From Hypomyces perniciosus (lineage: Eukaryota; Ascomycota; Sordariomycetes; Hypocreales; Hypocreaceae): a stretch of DNA of 64,000 nucleotides. The position numbers were made by a program, and so were the translations under genes. Shown here piece after piece: positions 9,601-19,746 of the stretch. The notes under the pieces are model-generated. The model ran no database searches and had not been told where the DNA came from. It was given only the letters and a program-made list of their open reading frames with translations. The stretch lies in contig SPDT01000001.1 in the NCBI GenBank assembly GCA_008477525.1, forward strand, positions 2,666,001-2,730,000, read 5' to 3'. Within the stretch, counting starts at the first letter, position 1. Every line of letters starts with the position of its first letter.

Positions 9601-11044
9601 ACACAAAGTACATGTGTAGAAACGAGGAGCAGTGGACGAATCAGACCATTGTGACACTGCATCTGCAACGCTCAAAGATCGCATTCTCCGCGATACCCGC
9701 ATTGACATGGGCAAGGGTACGATAGCCTAGTCTGTCCAACCATGATTGTTGCCAACCACTCTGTTGTCTTGCATTGCATACTGCGTACGGAGTACGAAGT
9801 ACATATCGTCCAATTAAGCTCATGCCTTTTTGGGCATGTCCCCAGTAAAGTTCAGTTTTTAGCAGAGGCAATTATTTCCAACCGAGAGACTTTTTGGTTG
9901 TCGATCTTCTTGTGTGGTCTTGAGACTGAAGGAGAATGAATGAATGGCATGATGGTATGAACCCCAAGCAAACACAGCCCTCTTCCACGTGAAACAAATT
10001 CGAGGCGCCCTGCGCAGCTGATAGGCCCGGGCTACGAAAAAGTTACATATGTACGAAGTACGGCCATGACGTGCATGAAGGGCAAATTTGAAAATTTTGC
10101 CTTTTTCTCACCTGTTTGTCTTGCCTGCTGCGCCGCGTACTGGCGTTGTTGGCGCTGTTCTGCTTCGCGGTCTAATGCTACCTAGGTACGGTTATATCCG
10201 AATAGTAATACTACTACTACATTTATTGGCCTTTTTGATACTACCTAGGTAGCAATAAGAGAATAGTAATGGTTGTCTAGGCCCAGGGGTTTACACACGG
10301 GGGCTTCTATCCCTCCGCTAGCCCGGGTTCACAAACCTATCGTAGAAAGTCAGTCTAGATCCAGGAGCACGGAGCACTGCAAGTGAGGATCAAATCAACC
10401 CTCGCAGAGAGACATAGAGGCGGTCTCGCATTGGCAAACTCAATTTCATTAGTAATTCCCCATCTCGATGTATCTGCAAACATGTAACTTGCAAGGGACA
10501 AGGTTGAGGTTGGGAAATTCAAAATTGAAGCAAACAAACACAGCCTCGAAGCCACTGGAACCCAAGGCGGCGGGGAGAGGGATGCAGAAAGCGAATGTAT
10601 CCGGCAGGTACTTCGTACCTTTCCGTATCATCATCTATCTGTCCAAAGTACCTGCGGCATAGGGCCCTTTGGCGCTCTTGGCCTGCAGTAGAGAGAGGGG
10701 TGGCGGCGGTAAATTCGCCAGCACAGCCTTCTAGGTGGAGGTGACAGTTGATCTGTGCACGAGGTACGGAGTACGGACGGAGCAACGCCAGCGCCATGCA
10801 TTGCCACTGTATCAACATGCAACCAGCCAGAGCTTACCTACCATTGCCTTATTAAGATGCATCACGTCTCTCGTTTTCCGCCTCTTCTCTCAACCCAATT
10901 CAACTGCTCTACAACATACACCAACACAACAGACCACTCTCGACAGTAGTGCTTCAGACAACCGGTATATCCTGATATCATACCTTCTTCACTCACACCG
11001 ACCATTATATCACAACCACCAAACAACCCCTTCTAGCCGAAGCC

Positions 11045-11797
11045 ATGGATCCAACACCGCGCACCTCACGATCTTCCTCCTCGGCCTCTCGCAAGGTCAA
11101 CCTCTCCCTCGACCTCTCCAATCTCCCGCCGCTGATCCCTCCCACCCCGCCATCCAACACCCTCATCTTCACCAGTCTGTCCAACACCGATATCTTCCTG
11201 CCCGAAAACCTGCAGACCATCCGCGACCTCATCGCCCAGACAGCAACCATCCACGCCTTTGCACCTCTCAAGTCCTTCCGTCGCATTGTCGTCTCCTTCT
11301 TCGACATCGATGCCTCTATAGCAGTCCGTCAGATCTGGGACGGAGAAGCCATCATGGGCGAGCGCGTCAGAGTCTACTTTGGCCAGCCTACACCTGTCGA
11401 GTCCAAGCCCGAACATCTTGCCCTACCCGATGCCGGCAAGCTCTTCTTCATCTCCCCGCCTCCGAGTCCCCCACACGGCTGGGAGGTGCGCCTCGAGGAC
11501 GCCCCCAACAAGCTGGTCCACGCGGAGGACCTTGCCGAGGCCCTGGCCAAGCTGCATCACCGTCCCGCACCGGGGTACGACTCTCCCATCACCCCGACTG
11601 ATGGCAACATCGTGCCCATCGGTCGCACCAGGAGCCGCAGCTCAACCCTCATTTACCGCGGCAACAGCCCTGGACTTCCGGCTGTGTTTGTGGAGGATAT
11701 GACGGATGAGCCCGAGGACATGAGCCCGCTTGAGAGCTCAAAGCCTATTATGGCACACACTGCCCGGCCCCCGGTTGAGTTGATGCACGATGCTTAG
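11045..11797 (+). CDS. Calcipressin (RCAN-family calcineurin regulator)
   Basis: A single exon encodes 250 aa. Calcipressins bind the phosphatase calcineurin and modulate Ca2+ signalling. Residues 36-110 form the degenerate RRM-like N-terminal domain (NTLIFTSLSNTDIF ... FRRIVVSFFDIDASIAVRQIWDGEAIMGERVRVYFG). The family hallmark ISPPPSPPHGWEVRLEDAPN is at about residues 137-156; its SP motif is the regulatory phosphosite in this family. The tail has a Ser-rich stretch and ends ARPPVELMHDA, a possible docking region. Length is usual for fungi. The ATG is the first in frame and follows a C-rich leader. Confidence 0.93.
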   Translation: MDPTPRTSRSSSSASRKVNLSLDLSNLPPLIPPTPPSNTLIFTSLSNTDIFLPENLQTIRDLIAQTATIHAFAPLKSFRRIVVSFFDIDASIAVRQIWDGEAIMGERVRVYFGQPTPVESKPEHLALPDAGKLFFISPPPSPPHGWEVRLEDAPNKLVHAEDLAEALAKLHHRPAPGYDSPITPTDGNIVPIGRTRSRSSTLIYRGNSPGLPAVFVEDMTDEPEDMSPLESSKPIMAHTARPPVELMHDA

Positions 11798-12455
11798 ATG
11801 TTCTGATCGTTTTTTTATGGCGCAAAAGCATGTGGGAGGATAGGTGCACTGGCTTCTTGGACTTTTGGCGTTGGCTGTGGTAATACGGATACCGTGATGG
11901 AAGGGATGCGGCGTTTATTAATGTTTGATCTGGAGTTGGGGTTACCTGGCAATTGATGCTGCCTACAGTTGTGGGAGTTTGAAAACAGGCTGCTGTCTGA
12001 GTATAGATACGTCCAGAGTCACTCTAGGTTCATAGTCCTGGCCATGATGCATGGCTGTATGGAACATATCAATGGAATGAAAATACTACTACCCTGTGTT
12101 CATAATTCGTGAAGTGTGCTGCTCGAACTAACTCGTCAGCTTGAATAGTGAAAGATATTGATTCCGCCATGGATGTGAACAACTCTAAAAGAAATCATAT
12201 TATTGCAAAATCATAATACCAATATTCCAGTTCAGGGACTCAATGGTCTCGGAGACAATTGAACGGGGCGGCTTTTCTCCGAATGACAACGGTGCACCCA
12301 GAACCCCACATCGGACCACTGCTTCCGGCAGCCTTAACCAACTTTTGGCCGAACTTTTTTTCAGTGCTCTCCCGAGTCTGCTCTCCCGAGTCTGTTCTCC
12401 CAATCAATCCTATCAGCTCTCGTGCCTTGGGTGCAACAGGCCCGTCCTCCAAATC
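11798..12455. other. Spacer between calcipressin and rrg9
   Basis: 658 bp holding the 3' flank of calcipressin and the rrg9 leader. The rrg9 frame is open upstream to an ATG at 12243, but the extra 71 residues are low in family character. The near-tandem GAGTCTGYTCTCC appears twice at about 12373 and 12388. Confidence 0.4.
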
Positions 12456-13451
12456 ATGAGCTGCTCCTGCCGAGCCCTTTCCGTAAGGGCATTTGTCCAG
12501 GGCCTCGCTCAGGTCCATCGACTTGAGGCGCTGGCAGCTCCTACGGTGTTACAGCTTCGGTCGGTGGGTTCTCGTCCTGTTGTTCGAGGAGGGCAGTGGG
12601 TTGCGGCGAGGCAGAGTCGTGGACTGCAGACGTCTCGATATCGGAGCCAGGAATCTGCTGCTGCTGCACCGGCGCCTGAGATTGAAGGACCAACGCAGGT
12701 CACAGCGATCGCACCATCTGGAGAGTCCTCGATAGAGACACATCACGAAATCAAGACGGAAGCACCAGCCAAGACGACAAAACGGGCAAAGGGGAGCAAG
12801 AAATCCAAGTCAACCAGAGAAGGCACTAGAGAATCACTCTCAAAACCTGAAGATACTACACAAGATGCACGACAAAAAAAACCAAAACGGGGACTTAAAC
12901 CCAAACACCCAAAGTTCATTACCAGCGACGACGACCCCATTGATCCCACCGCTCTCTCAAACGAATCAAAACAACCCCGCAAACCAAAAGAGCACTGGCA
13001 AATCCAAAAAGCTGCTCTAAAAGAAAAATTCCCCGATGGCTGGAAACCGCGTAAGCGCCTCTCTCCAGACGCCCTCGCCGGCATCCGCGCGCTCAACGCC
13101 CAATTCCCCGACGTATACACCACCGAAGCGCTGGCCTCCAAATTCGAAGTCTCGGCCGAGGCCATCCGCCGTATCCTGAAGAGCAAATGGAAGCCCAACA
13201 CAGACGAGGTGGAACAGGACCGGCAGGATCGCTGGTTCAGGCGCGGCTTGCAGGTTTGGGAGCATAAGGCTGCGCTGGGGATAAAACCCCCGAGGAAGTG
13301 GCGCAAGGAGGGCGTGGTGAGAGATCCGGCGTATCATGAGTGGAGTAGGAGAGCGGCGCAGAGGGAGAGGGAGTGGGAGGAGGGAGAGATTAGGAAGTAT
13401 AAGGAGGATAGGGAGAGGATTAAGCGGCAGGCGGCGGGGACGACGCCGTGA
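12456..13451 (+). CDS. RRG9: Rrg9-like mitochondrial protein (neugrin domain)
   Basis: A single exon; from the ATG at 12456 it encodes 331 aa. Rrg9 is needed for respiratory growth and mitochondrial genome maintenance in yeast. The start at 12456 gives an Arg/Ser/Ala-rich presequence (MSCSCRALSVRAFVQGLAQV ... RQSRGLQTSRYRSQ); an in-frame ATG at 12243 would bury it. A low-complexity KKSKSTREG segment follows. The conserved domain lies at about residues 175-310: KEHWQIQKAALKEKFPDGWK, RLSPDALAGIRALNAQFPD, and a helix-turn-helix-like ALASKFEVSAEAIRRILKSKW. The C-terminus is highly charged (QREREWEEGEIRKYKEDRER). The family also includes metazoan neugrin, which acts in the mitochondrial ribosome. 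Confidence 0.85.
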   Translation: MSCSCRALSVRAFVQGLAQVHRLEALAAPTVLQLRSVGSRPVVRGGQWVAARQSRGLQTSRYRSQESAAAAPAPEIEGPTQVTAIAPSGESSIETHHEIKTEAPAKTTKRAKGSKKSKSTREGTRESLSKPEDTTQDARQKKPKRGLKPKHPKFITSDDDPIDPTALSNESKQPRKPKEHWQIQKAALKEKFPDGWKPRKRLSPDALAGIRALNAQFPDVYTTEALASKFEVSAEAIRRILKSKWKPNTDEVEQDRQDRWFRRGLQVWEHKAALGIKPPRKWRKEGVVRDPAYHEWSRRAAQREREWEEGEIRKYKEDRERIKRQAAGTTP

Positions 13452-14195
13452 TGGTGATGGTGGTTATGTGTATACTAGCAGTATAGAAAGAAAATCTCTG
13501 TGCAGATGCAGGGACTTTACTCAATCCCAAGTTATATATCTCGATTTTGGAAGTTGATGGTATTGTCCGATGTGAGTAAAATACTTTCAAGACTGAGTTA
13601 TTGTATGATTTTGTCTTTAAAAATCAATTTATTACTACTTGTTTCAGGCAGTATACCTTTTTTCACCTTTTCTATAAATACTTGATCTTACCAAACCTTC
13701 AATACTCCCTTGGTCAGTATCAGAACTGGCAATGTCATGGCGCATTTTCGTAGCATTTTTTGTGAATGCTGGGAAATCCAAGTTATCGGCGCCAAGCGAG
13801 GGGGGGCTCTACATAAAATAAAAGTTAGGGGTCGGAAACAACTTCAAACCAGGGGCCTGCGCCTTGACTGGTGCCTCACACACGCTAAAACGCTTCAAAC
13901 ACCAAACAAAGCAGCCACCTTTCGGACTTGGTAGAAAGACGGCAGCGATCCTACAACTCTTTTTTTCTTTTCTTTTTTCTTCGCATCTTCTCTTATACTT
14001 TTTCTTCAACTTCTGTTGTGAAATTTAGGTTTTGTATTTTATGATTGTTCTGTCTTGAGTATATAATCACTCTTGTTGCGTGGGCTGTGTAGCCGATTCT
14101 TACCTCGGCTGTTATCACTCTTCAACTGAGATACAGAGAGATAGACCTCGTGAGGACCTCATCAACTCACCGATTCAACCACGGACAACCCATCA
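13452..14195. other. Spacer and leader upstream of the SDR gene
   Basis: 744 bp, AT-rich at first, then with a pyrimidine tract (TTTTTTTCTTTTCTTTTTTC at about 13961) typical of fungal leaders. I see no gene. Confidence 0.45.
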
Positions 14196-15317
14196 ATGGC
14201 AAAATACACTCGCCCGCCCCAGCGAGATGTCTGGTACGGCCCTCTCTCCATCGACCTCCTCCTCAAAGTTCTCAACATCACGCTCTTCCACCCCTTCATC
14301 TGCTGGCTTGTCCCACTATGTCTGCGCGCTCAGACGACCAAATGGGAGGCCCCGCCCATGGTTGCCGCCATCGTCTGGGCCATCTTCATCTCCTTGTGCT
14401 GGATTGCCAACGTGATCAACCAACGCATCGGGCATGGCATGCCACGGGAGGTGGACTTGAGCGAGGAGGTTATCGTGATTACGGGAGGCGCCAGCGGGTT
14501 GGGCATGTTGGTGGCGGAGGTGTATGGCATGAGGGGTGCGAGTGTCGCGGTGTTGGATGTGAACGAGATGGAGAATGGTGAGGCGAGGGGCGTGACGTAT
14601 TATAAGTGCGATGTGGGCGACAAGGCGCAGGTGGCCAAGGTGGCATTGGAGATTGAGAGAGACGTGAGTTATCCTGAACATGTCGTTGAAGCCTACCATC
14701 TGGTTACTGACTGACGGGGATAGCTTGGTACGCCGACTGTTCTCATCAACAACGCGGCCATTGTCGTTGGAAAGTCTCTTCTTAACCTCTCTGTGGAGGA
14801 GATTGACAGGAGTTTCTCCACCAACCTCCTCGGCCCATTCTACTGTCTCAAGACCTTCCTCCCGGCTATCATCCAGAGTAGCCGCGGCGGCACCATCGTC
14901 AACATCTCTTCCGTCATTGGGCACCTCGGCGCTGCGCAGCTGACCGACTACGCCGCCGCCAAGGCTGGCATCACGGCAATGCACAAGTCCTTGACTGCTG
15001 AGTTGCGGCAGACGCACCCCGAGATCCGGACGGTACTGATTACGCCGGGACAGCTTAGCACGCCACTGTTCTACGGGGTGCAGACGCCGAATAGCTTCGT
15101 TGCTCCCTTGGTGGAGTCGGTGGATGTGGCCAAGGAGATTGTGGCGGCGATTGATGGCGGCAAGGGCGTGACGACGGGAATGCCCTTTTATGCTCGATGG
15201 ATTGATTGGTATAATGTGCTGCCTGTTGGAGTGCAGCTCATTGCTCGCAAGATATCGGGCGTGGATAGCGGCATGAAGACGTTCATTGGGAGACAGAGCA
15301 AGGGCGAGAAGAGGTAA
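14196..15317 (+). CDS. Membrane-associated short-chain dehydrogenase/reductase
   Basis: Two exons (14196-14663 and 14724-15317, intron 60 nt) encode 353 aa. It is a classical SDR using NAD(P)(H). The cofactor motif TGGASGLG is at residues 96-103, NNAA at 165-168, the catalytic serine at about 219 and YAAAK at 232-236. The 90-residue N-terminal extension has two hydrophobic segments (ICWLVPLCL; MVAAIVWAIFISLCWIANV), implying a membrane-anchored enzyme with its active site on the cytosolic face. This resembles the SDR16C/17-beta-HSD11 and retinol-dehydrogenase-like group, acting on lipids or steroids; the substrate cannot be read from sequence. The intron has an in-frame TGA, supporting splicing. 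Confidence 0.88.
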
Positions 15318-16136
15318 TTTGGGCGCTGGCGCCTTGGTAATGACTCAATCACGAGATGGGAAGCATATTTGCTATCGAAGTAATAGACATCGCCATTGTC
15401 ATGCTCAGCCCCAGTAAGAGGGATGCAAACTGGTCATTGAAGAGGAGGGGATCACGATACTCTGCATTTTGGTGAGAAAAGGTGCACACAGCCGAATCGC
15501 CATGTATAGGAAATGCACTATGCCTTTCAGGACTCTATCCTAGTCGCACCCTGAATGGACAATAGGTGCCACCGCTGGGCCTACATACTAGTGAAACAGA
15601 CAATGTGGTGTAAAAGGCCTCCTAGCAGACCACGATGTTGATCCTTTGTTACTGTACGTGATGTGGTGTCTATATGAATTTGGTCAACATTGTAATACAG
15701 ATGACGGGAATTAAAGTCAAAAGCCTCAATGTGCATACTACCTAGGGTTTGTACCTGTTTGTTGAGCCTTCGTCTCTCTTTCTGGTTGCAGTTGTCATCG
15801 ACCCAACCAGTTGCCTTGTTCTGAATCGCTCCTCCTGCCAGCTGTTGTTGCCAACTTCAACTTCTCTCTTTTTCTCCTCCACCGAAGAGAATTTTTCTTC
15901 TCCAATTTACAAGACTTCACTTCTTTCAAATTTCCAAATCTTTCACTGACGGCCGTAACACAATTTGGAGCCAAAGCCGTGGTGCATCGTGACATCCGCG
16001 CCCCTGGTTTTACTCCTCAACTGGGATCAATTCTCACTTTCTAATCACCAACTCAAAGATCCTTCTGGAACCACACATATTCGCTGATTTCTTGTGCCAT
16101 TTTTTTCGTTTGAGCAATTCGTCGCCCCTCGCCAAG
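15318..16136. other. Spacer between SDR and GH72 genes
   Basis: 819 bp. It contains a variant TACCTAGGG motif at 15738 and a pyrimidine-rich leader from about 15770 to 15950 ahead of the GH72 start. No gene is visible. Confidence 0.45.
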
Positions 16137-17603
16137 ATGCGATGGTCATCTATTGTAGTTGCTCTCTGCAGCCTTAGAGTCTTCGTTGCGGCTCTCGACA
16201 CAGTTAAGGCCTATGGAAACAAGTTTTTCAACAAGGATGGCTCTCAATTCTTCATCAAAGGTGTGTCCATTTACGAAAACAAAAGAGTCGGGTCCTAACC
16301 TATGGAAACAGGGGTTGCATACCAGCTACGGCCGCAGGATCCCCTTGTCGAGACGGATCAATGTCAACGAGACGCCAACCTCATGAAGGATCTCGGGGCC
16401 AACACAATCCGCGTGTACCATGTAGATCCCGACGCAGATCATGATGGTTGCATGGAGGCCTTTGCCAATGCTGGCATTTACGTCCTTGCTGATCTCGACA
16501 CCTTTGGCACCTACATCTACCCTGTGCGTTCCCCTTTCCCCGGGATAGCTTCCTTGCTCCCCCCCAACACGCATGCTGACGAGATGAAATAGGGAGATCT
16601 CTTCTGGAACGGAACTCAATACGACAACTATACCAGGGTGATGGATGCATTTCACCACTACGACAACATCCTGGGATTCTTCATTGGGAACGAGAACATT
16701 GCCAAAAAGGAAGACTCTCACGCTGCCCCCTTCCTCAAAGCTGCCGCTCGGGACATGAAGGCATACCGCGACCACAAAGGCTACCGCAAAATCCCCATAG
16801 GCTACTCGGCTGCCGACATCCAGCAGCTCCGCCCCATGCTCCAAGACTACCTCACTTGCGGTGGCAACTCGTCCGAGATTGTTGACTTCTTTGGTCTCAA
16901 CTCGTACTCTTGGTGCGATCCTAGCACATACGAAGAGTCCAGCTACAACCAACTTGAGGAATATGCAAAAGATTTTCCTGTTCCCATCTTCTTGTCAGAG
17001 ACGGGCTGCATCGTGCCAGGTCCTCGCAGATGGGATGATCAGGACGCCATCTTCGGCGAGCACATGGTCAATGACTGGAGTGGAGCTATTGTCTACGAAT
17101 GGATCCAGGAGGAGAACAGCTATGGTCTCATCACATATGACCCCTTGGCTGGTGAGGGCCCAACCAATGATGAGGATATTGAAGGTGGCTTCTTACGCAA
17201 AGGGACTCCTGCACCGAGAAATCCCGACTTTGATGCCCTGAAAGCCAAGTGGGCAAACAATAACCCGACCGGTGTCAGCAAAGCTGACTACAACCCAAGT
17301 GGTGTGTCAACTCGGGCCTGCCCTATGTCTACCCAAGGCGGCTGGTGGGAGGTTGATGGCAACGTCAGGCTTCCTACCTTGGGAGAGAGCTTTACATACC
17401 CACCATCTGCCACAGAAGATCCTACCCAAGTTTTGCCGCAAAGCTCAACTTCAAGCAACGCTGAGCCGACGGGAGAGTCGAGGAGCAAGGCAGACCACAG
17501 TAGCAAAGACGACAAAGGGAACTCGGCCTCTGCAGATAAGCATATCGTTACCGTCGGTGCAGTACTTGCAGGCATCATCCTCTCATTTTCGCTGTTGCTA
17601 TGA
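16137..17603 (+). CDS. GPI-anchored 1,3-beta-glucanosyltransferase, GH72 (Gas/Gel family)
   Basis: Three exons (16137-16260, 16312-16523, 16593-17603; introns 51 and 69 nt, both with in-frame stops) encode 448 aa. GH72 enzymes cut and rejoin beta-1,3-glucan in the cell wall. A signal peptide occupies about residues 1-19. The TIM-barrel core includes KAYGNKFF, FFIKGVAYQ, DLGANTIRVYHVDP and DLDTFGTYIYP. The catalytic acid/base is E146 in IGNENI and the nucleophile E248 in FLSETGC. A Ser/Thr-rich stalk after about residue 390 leads to a hydrophobic tail (HIVTVGAVLAGIILSFSLLL) expected to be replaced by a GPI anchor. There is no Cys-rich X8/CBM43 module, placing it with Gel1-type rather than yeast Gas1-type enzymes. 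Confidence 0.94.
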
Positions 17604-18294
17604 TCGTGACGCAGCATCAACATGTCTCCTGTCTCTAGTCGGTTACACATCTAGTGCCCTTTTCACCTCTTTTCATTCACATGGCTGCAACATAGAACTG
17701 CATCTTGGCACTGTCTACAGCCACATTAACTTAGGTCTGCTTTGTGCGCTATTATCTATGTATGTGAGTTGAACGAATATGGGATACTCGGAAGCCAGCA
17801 GAATACTGCGTCTTCCATTTGTTCTTGTGGTGCGGCGGTTTACTCTGTGATAGTTACTGCAGTTTTTGGGGTCGTATTTACATGGCAGAGTCCAGTTATT
17901 AGTGAACGACGATTCATAGATAATAGACGAGACAGGGTGGGCATCAAGCTCGGCATCATGGAAGTGACATTTTTATAGGCGTATAGGTACTTGATGTCAC
18001 CTACTTGAGCATGCCTATTAAACTAAACGGCCAGGGTGTTAGCGTGACTTTGAATTAAAGCATGAATATCTATAATGGAGGTCTGTTTGGCTGTCTCAGT
18101 GGAGTGTAGCAGAGGCGGCATATCTCGACTTACATAGGTTGTATGTGACTTGACATTAATATATCACACCTTTCTATCGAGCTGTGCAATAAACATTAAT
18201 TATTATTCATATATCCACGGTCTTCAAGTCTTTGCCACTCCAAGCTGGTTCCTCAAGGCTTCCAATCTCACACCATCATCCGGGCTTTACTCTC
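17604..18294. other. AT-rich spacer downstream of the GH72 gene
   Basis: 691 bp. It holds the 3' flank of the GH72 gene and then AT-rich sequence with no coding signal. Confidence 0.4.
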
Positions 18295-18555
18295 TTATCC
18301 ATTGTCTCTGCTGCAGTTGGTAGCGATGTCTGTCAACATGGTGGAAGAGGAGTTGTCTGGTATAGCTGTCGCCATCGCAATATGATAGTCGGTCATTGCT
18401 TTGTTTCCCATAAGCACGATGGCCAGAATGACGATGGTGAGGAAGGATGTGCAGAGGAGGCCGATTGTGAAATATCGGAGGCGGTAGTCGTAGCGATGGG
18501 GGCTGTCTCCCCAGATGGTACGGGTGTGGGTTTGGCATTGGAGTTTGTCGATCAT
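18295..18555 (-). CDS. Possible small single-pass membrane protein
   Basis: A complete 86-aa frame starting with ATG at 18555 in a fair context (ATCACTATG). I do not recognise a family. One strong transmembrane segment lies at residues 29-50 (FTIGLLCTSFLTIVILAIVLMG), flanked by a basic N-terminal side (HRYDYRLRY), which suggests a cytosolic N-terminus. The remaining 35 residues are hydrophilic with two N-x-S motifs. Third codon positions favour C (GAC, CTC, TGC, ACC, ATC), as in real genes nearby and unlike the AT-rich surroundings. It could be a gene of its own or one exon of a larger unseen gene. Confidence 0.42.
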   Translation of the reverse strand: MIDKLQCQTHTRTIWGDSPHRYDYRLRYFTIGLLCTSFLTIVILAIVLMGNKAMTDYHIAMATAIPDNSSSTMLTDIATNCSRDNG

Positions 18556-19746
18556 AGTGATGAGAGCGGGTTTTAGGGTGTTGGATTAGAAGTGGTGTTG
18601 ATCTTAGGGGGAAGAAATAGGAGTTGTATAGGTGGCTTTGAGGGCTGTAGGATTCATGGAGAAGACAAGGAGACTCTACAGGAGGGTTCGGAGGTGATGG
18701 CGGGACATGAAGAAGGAGTGTTGGTGCTTTCCCCTGAGCGCTGGCATTTGAAGAGTCAACTATGTGACTGAGAAGCCACGATGGAGGGCATTTGGAGCCG
18801 TGGACTTACACGACATGGCGAGGAAAATAAGCCAGTTCATGGTCAGCTGTGATTAACTTCCGTGGACTCTCTCGATCCAGCCAGTGTTGGTGAATATTAA
18901 TGTGGTTGACTGGACAGACTCGCTTTATAGATTCTTCGATTAAGAGTGAAGGGATCTCTCGATTATCACACTACCTAGGTAGTTAACCAGGAATTCATGA
19001 AACGCGTTCGTCCCGTCGACTACATGAGTATTCATCAACATTAGTTGCGTCAAGAAGTCCAAAAGAAGAGAATCACAGTCAAATAGATTGAATCCGTATT
19101 AAGATACATTTGAGACTGAATGATAAATACTATTATAAGTACTATTATAAGTGAGGCCCAGCTTGAGGAGTTGAAGGAGCTCTTGATGGGGTTCTTATAT
19201 TGCGAGAAAGCGAGGGGTTGGGTTGGGATCTTTATAAGGCGGCTAAGAAAATGCCATGGCCATGATCCCTGACTGGCATCACTCAGCAGCTATTGCCTCA
19301 ATATTATATTGTCTGCTCAGTAAGAGTACCAAGTCCCTCGTAGGTGCTTGATGATAAAAAAAAAATACCCACAGGCCTTATCGTAGTGACAAAGCGGCCG
19401 ATAATCGACTAAATCCCCAGGCTTTCCTATCGATTTGGGCAAAAACGACCATCGTCGTATTGTCGCCATTGTTTGCCGCATTTTTGAATTCTCAACAGAC
19501 AATTAAATTTCGAAGCGCTAATTCTGTGTCCATTGTGTATCTCTGGGCGGCCATTTTTGGGGCAAGAAATAAGGGCAACTGGCTTCGACTGACTCAGCAA
19601 ATTTTCTCCGACCGCCCGCATCATCCCGCATCTATCTGCCACTCGATTGCTGCGACCAACGACCCGCTGGCTGGCGAGAATCCCTTTGCCGTTGCGACAA
19701 GCTCTCAGATGCTCTGCTGATGGTCGGTTTCGAGGCAATTGGCACC
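18556..19746. other. Spacer upstream of the tbf1-like gene
   Basis: 1.2 kb, mostly AT-rich, with TACCTAGGTA at 18972 and a near-tandem ACTATTATAAGT at 19128 and 19140. I see no gene. The last 250 bp become GC-rich ahead of the start codon. Confidence 0.45.

Larger units (their letters stand above)
8736..11044. other. 2.3 kb gene-free region with repeated short motifs
   Basis: No frame here looks coding. The region holds TACGGAGTA/TACGAAGTA motifs at 9548-9570, 9584-9600, 9786-9802, 10052, 10609 and 10765, TACCTAGGTA at 10179 and 10242, and a strong hairpin at 9338-9379. The last 250 bp are pyrimidine-rich and are probably the leader of the calcipressin gene. Confidence 0.6.

Noticed and set aside
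10735..11601. 288-codon plus-strand frame
   Set aside because: It overlaps the calcipressin gene out of frame, and the N-terminal half is translated leader; no family signature.
12243..12455. Upstream in-frame ATG extending rrg9 by 71 residues
   Set aside because: The extension would bury a good mitochondrial presequence and looks like leader sequence.
14316..15017. 233-codon minus-strand frame
   Set aside because: Antisense to the SDR gene and crossing its intron; His/Arg-rich shadow composition.
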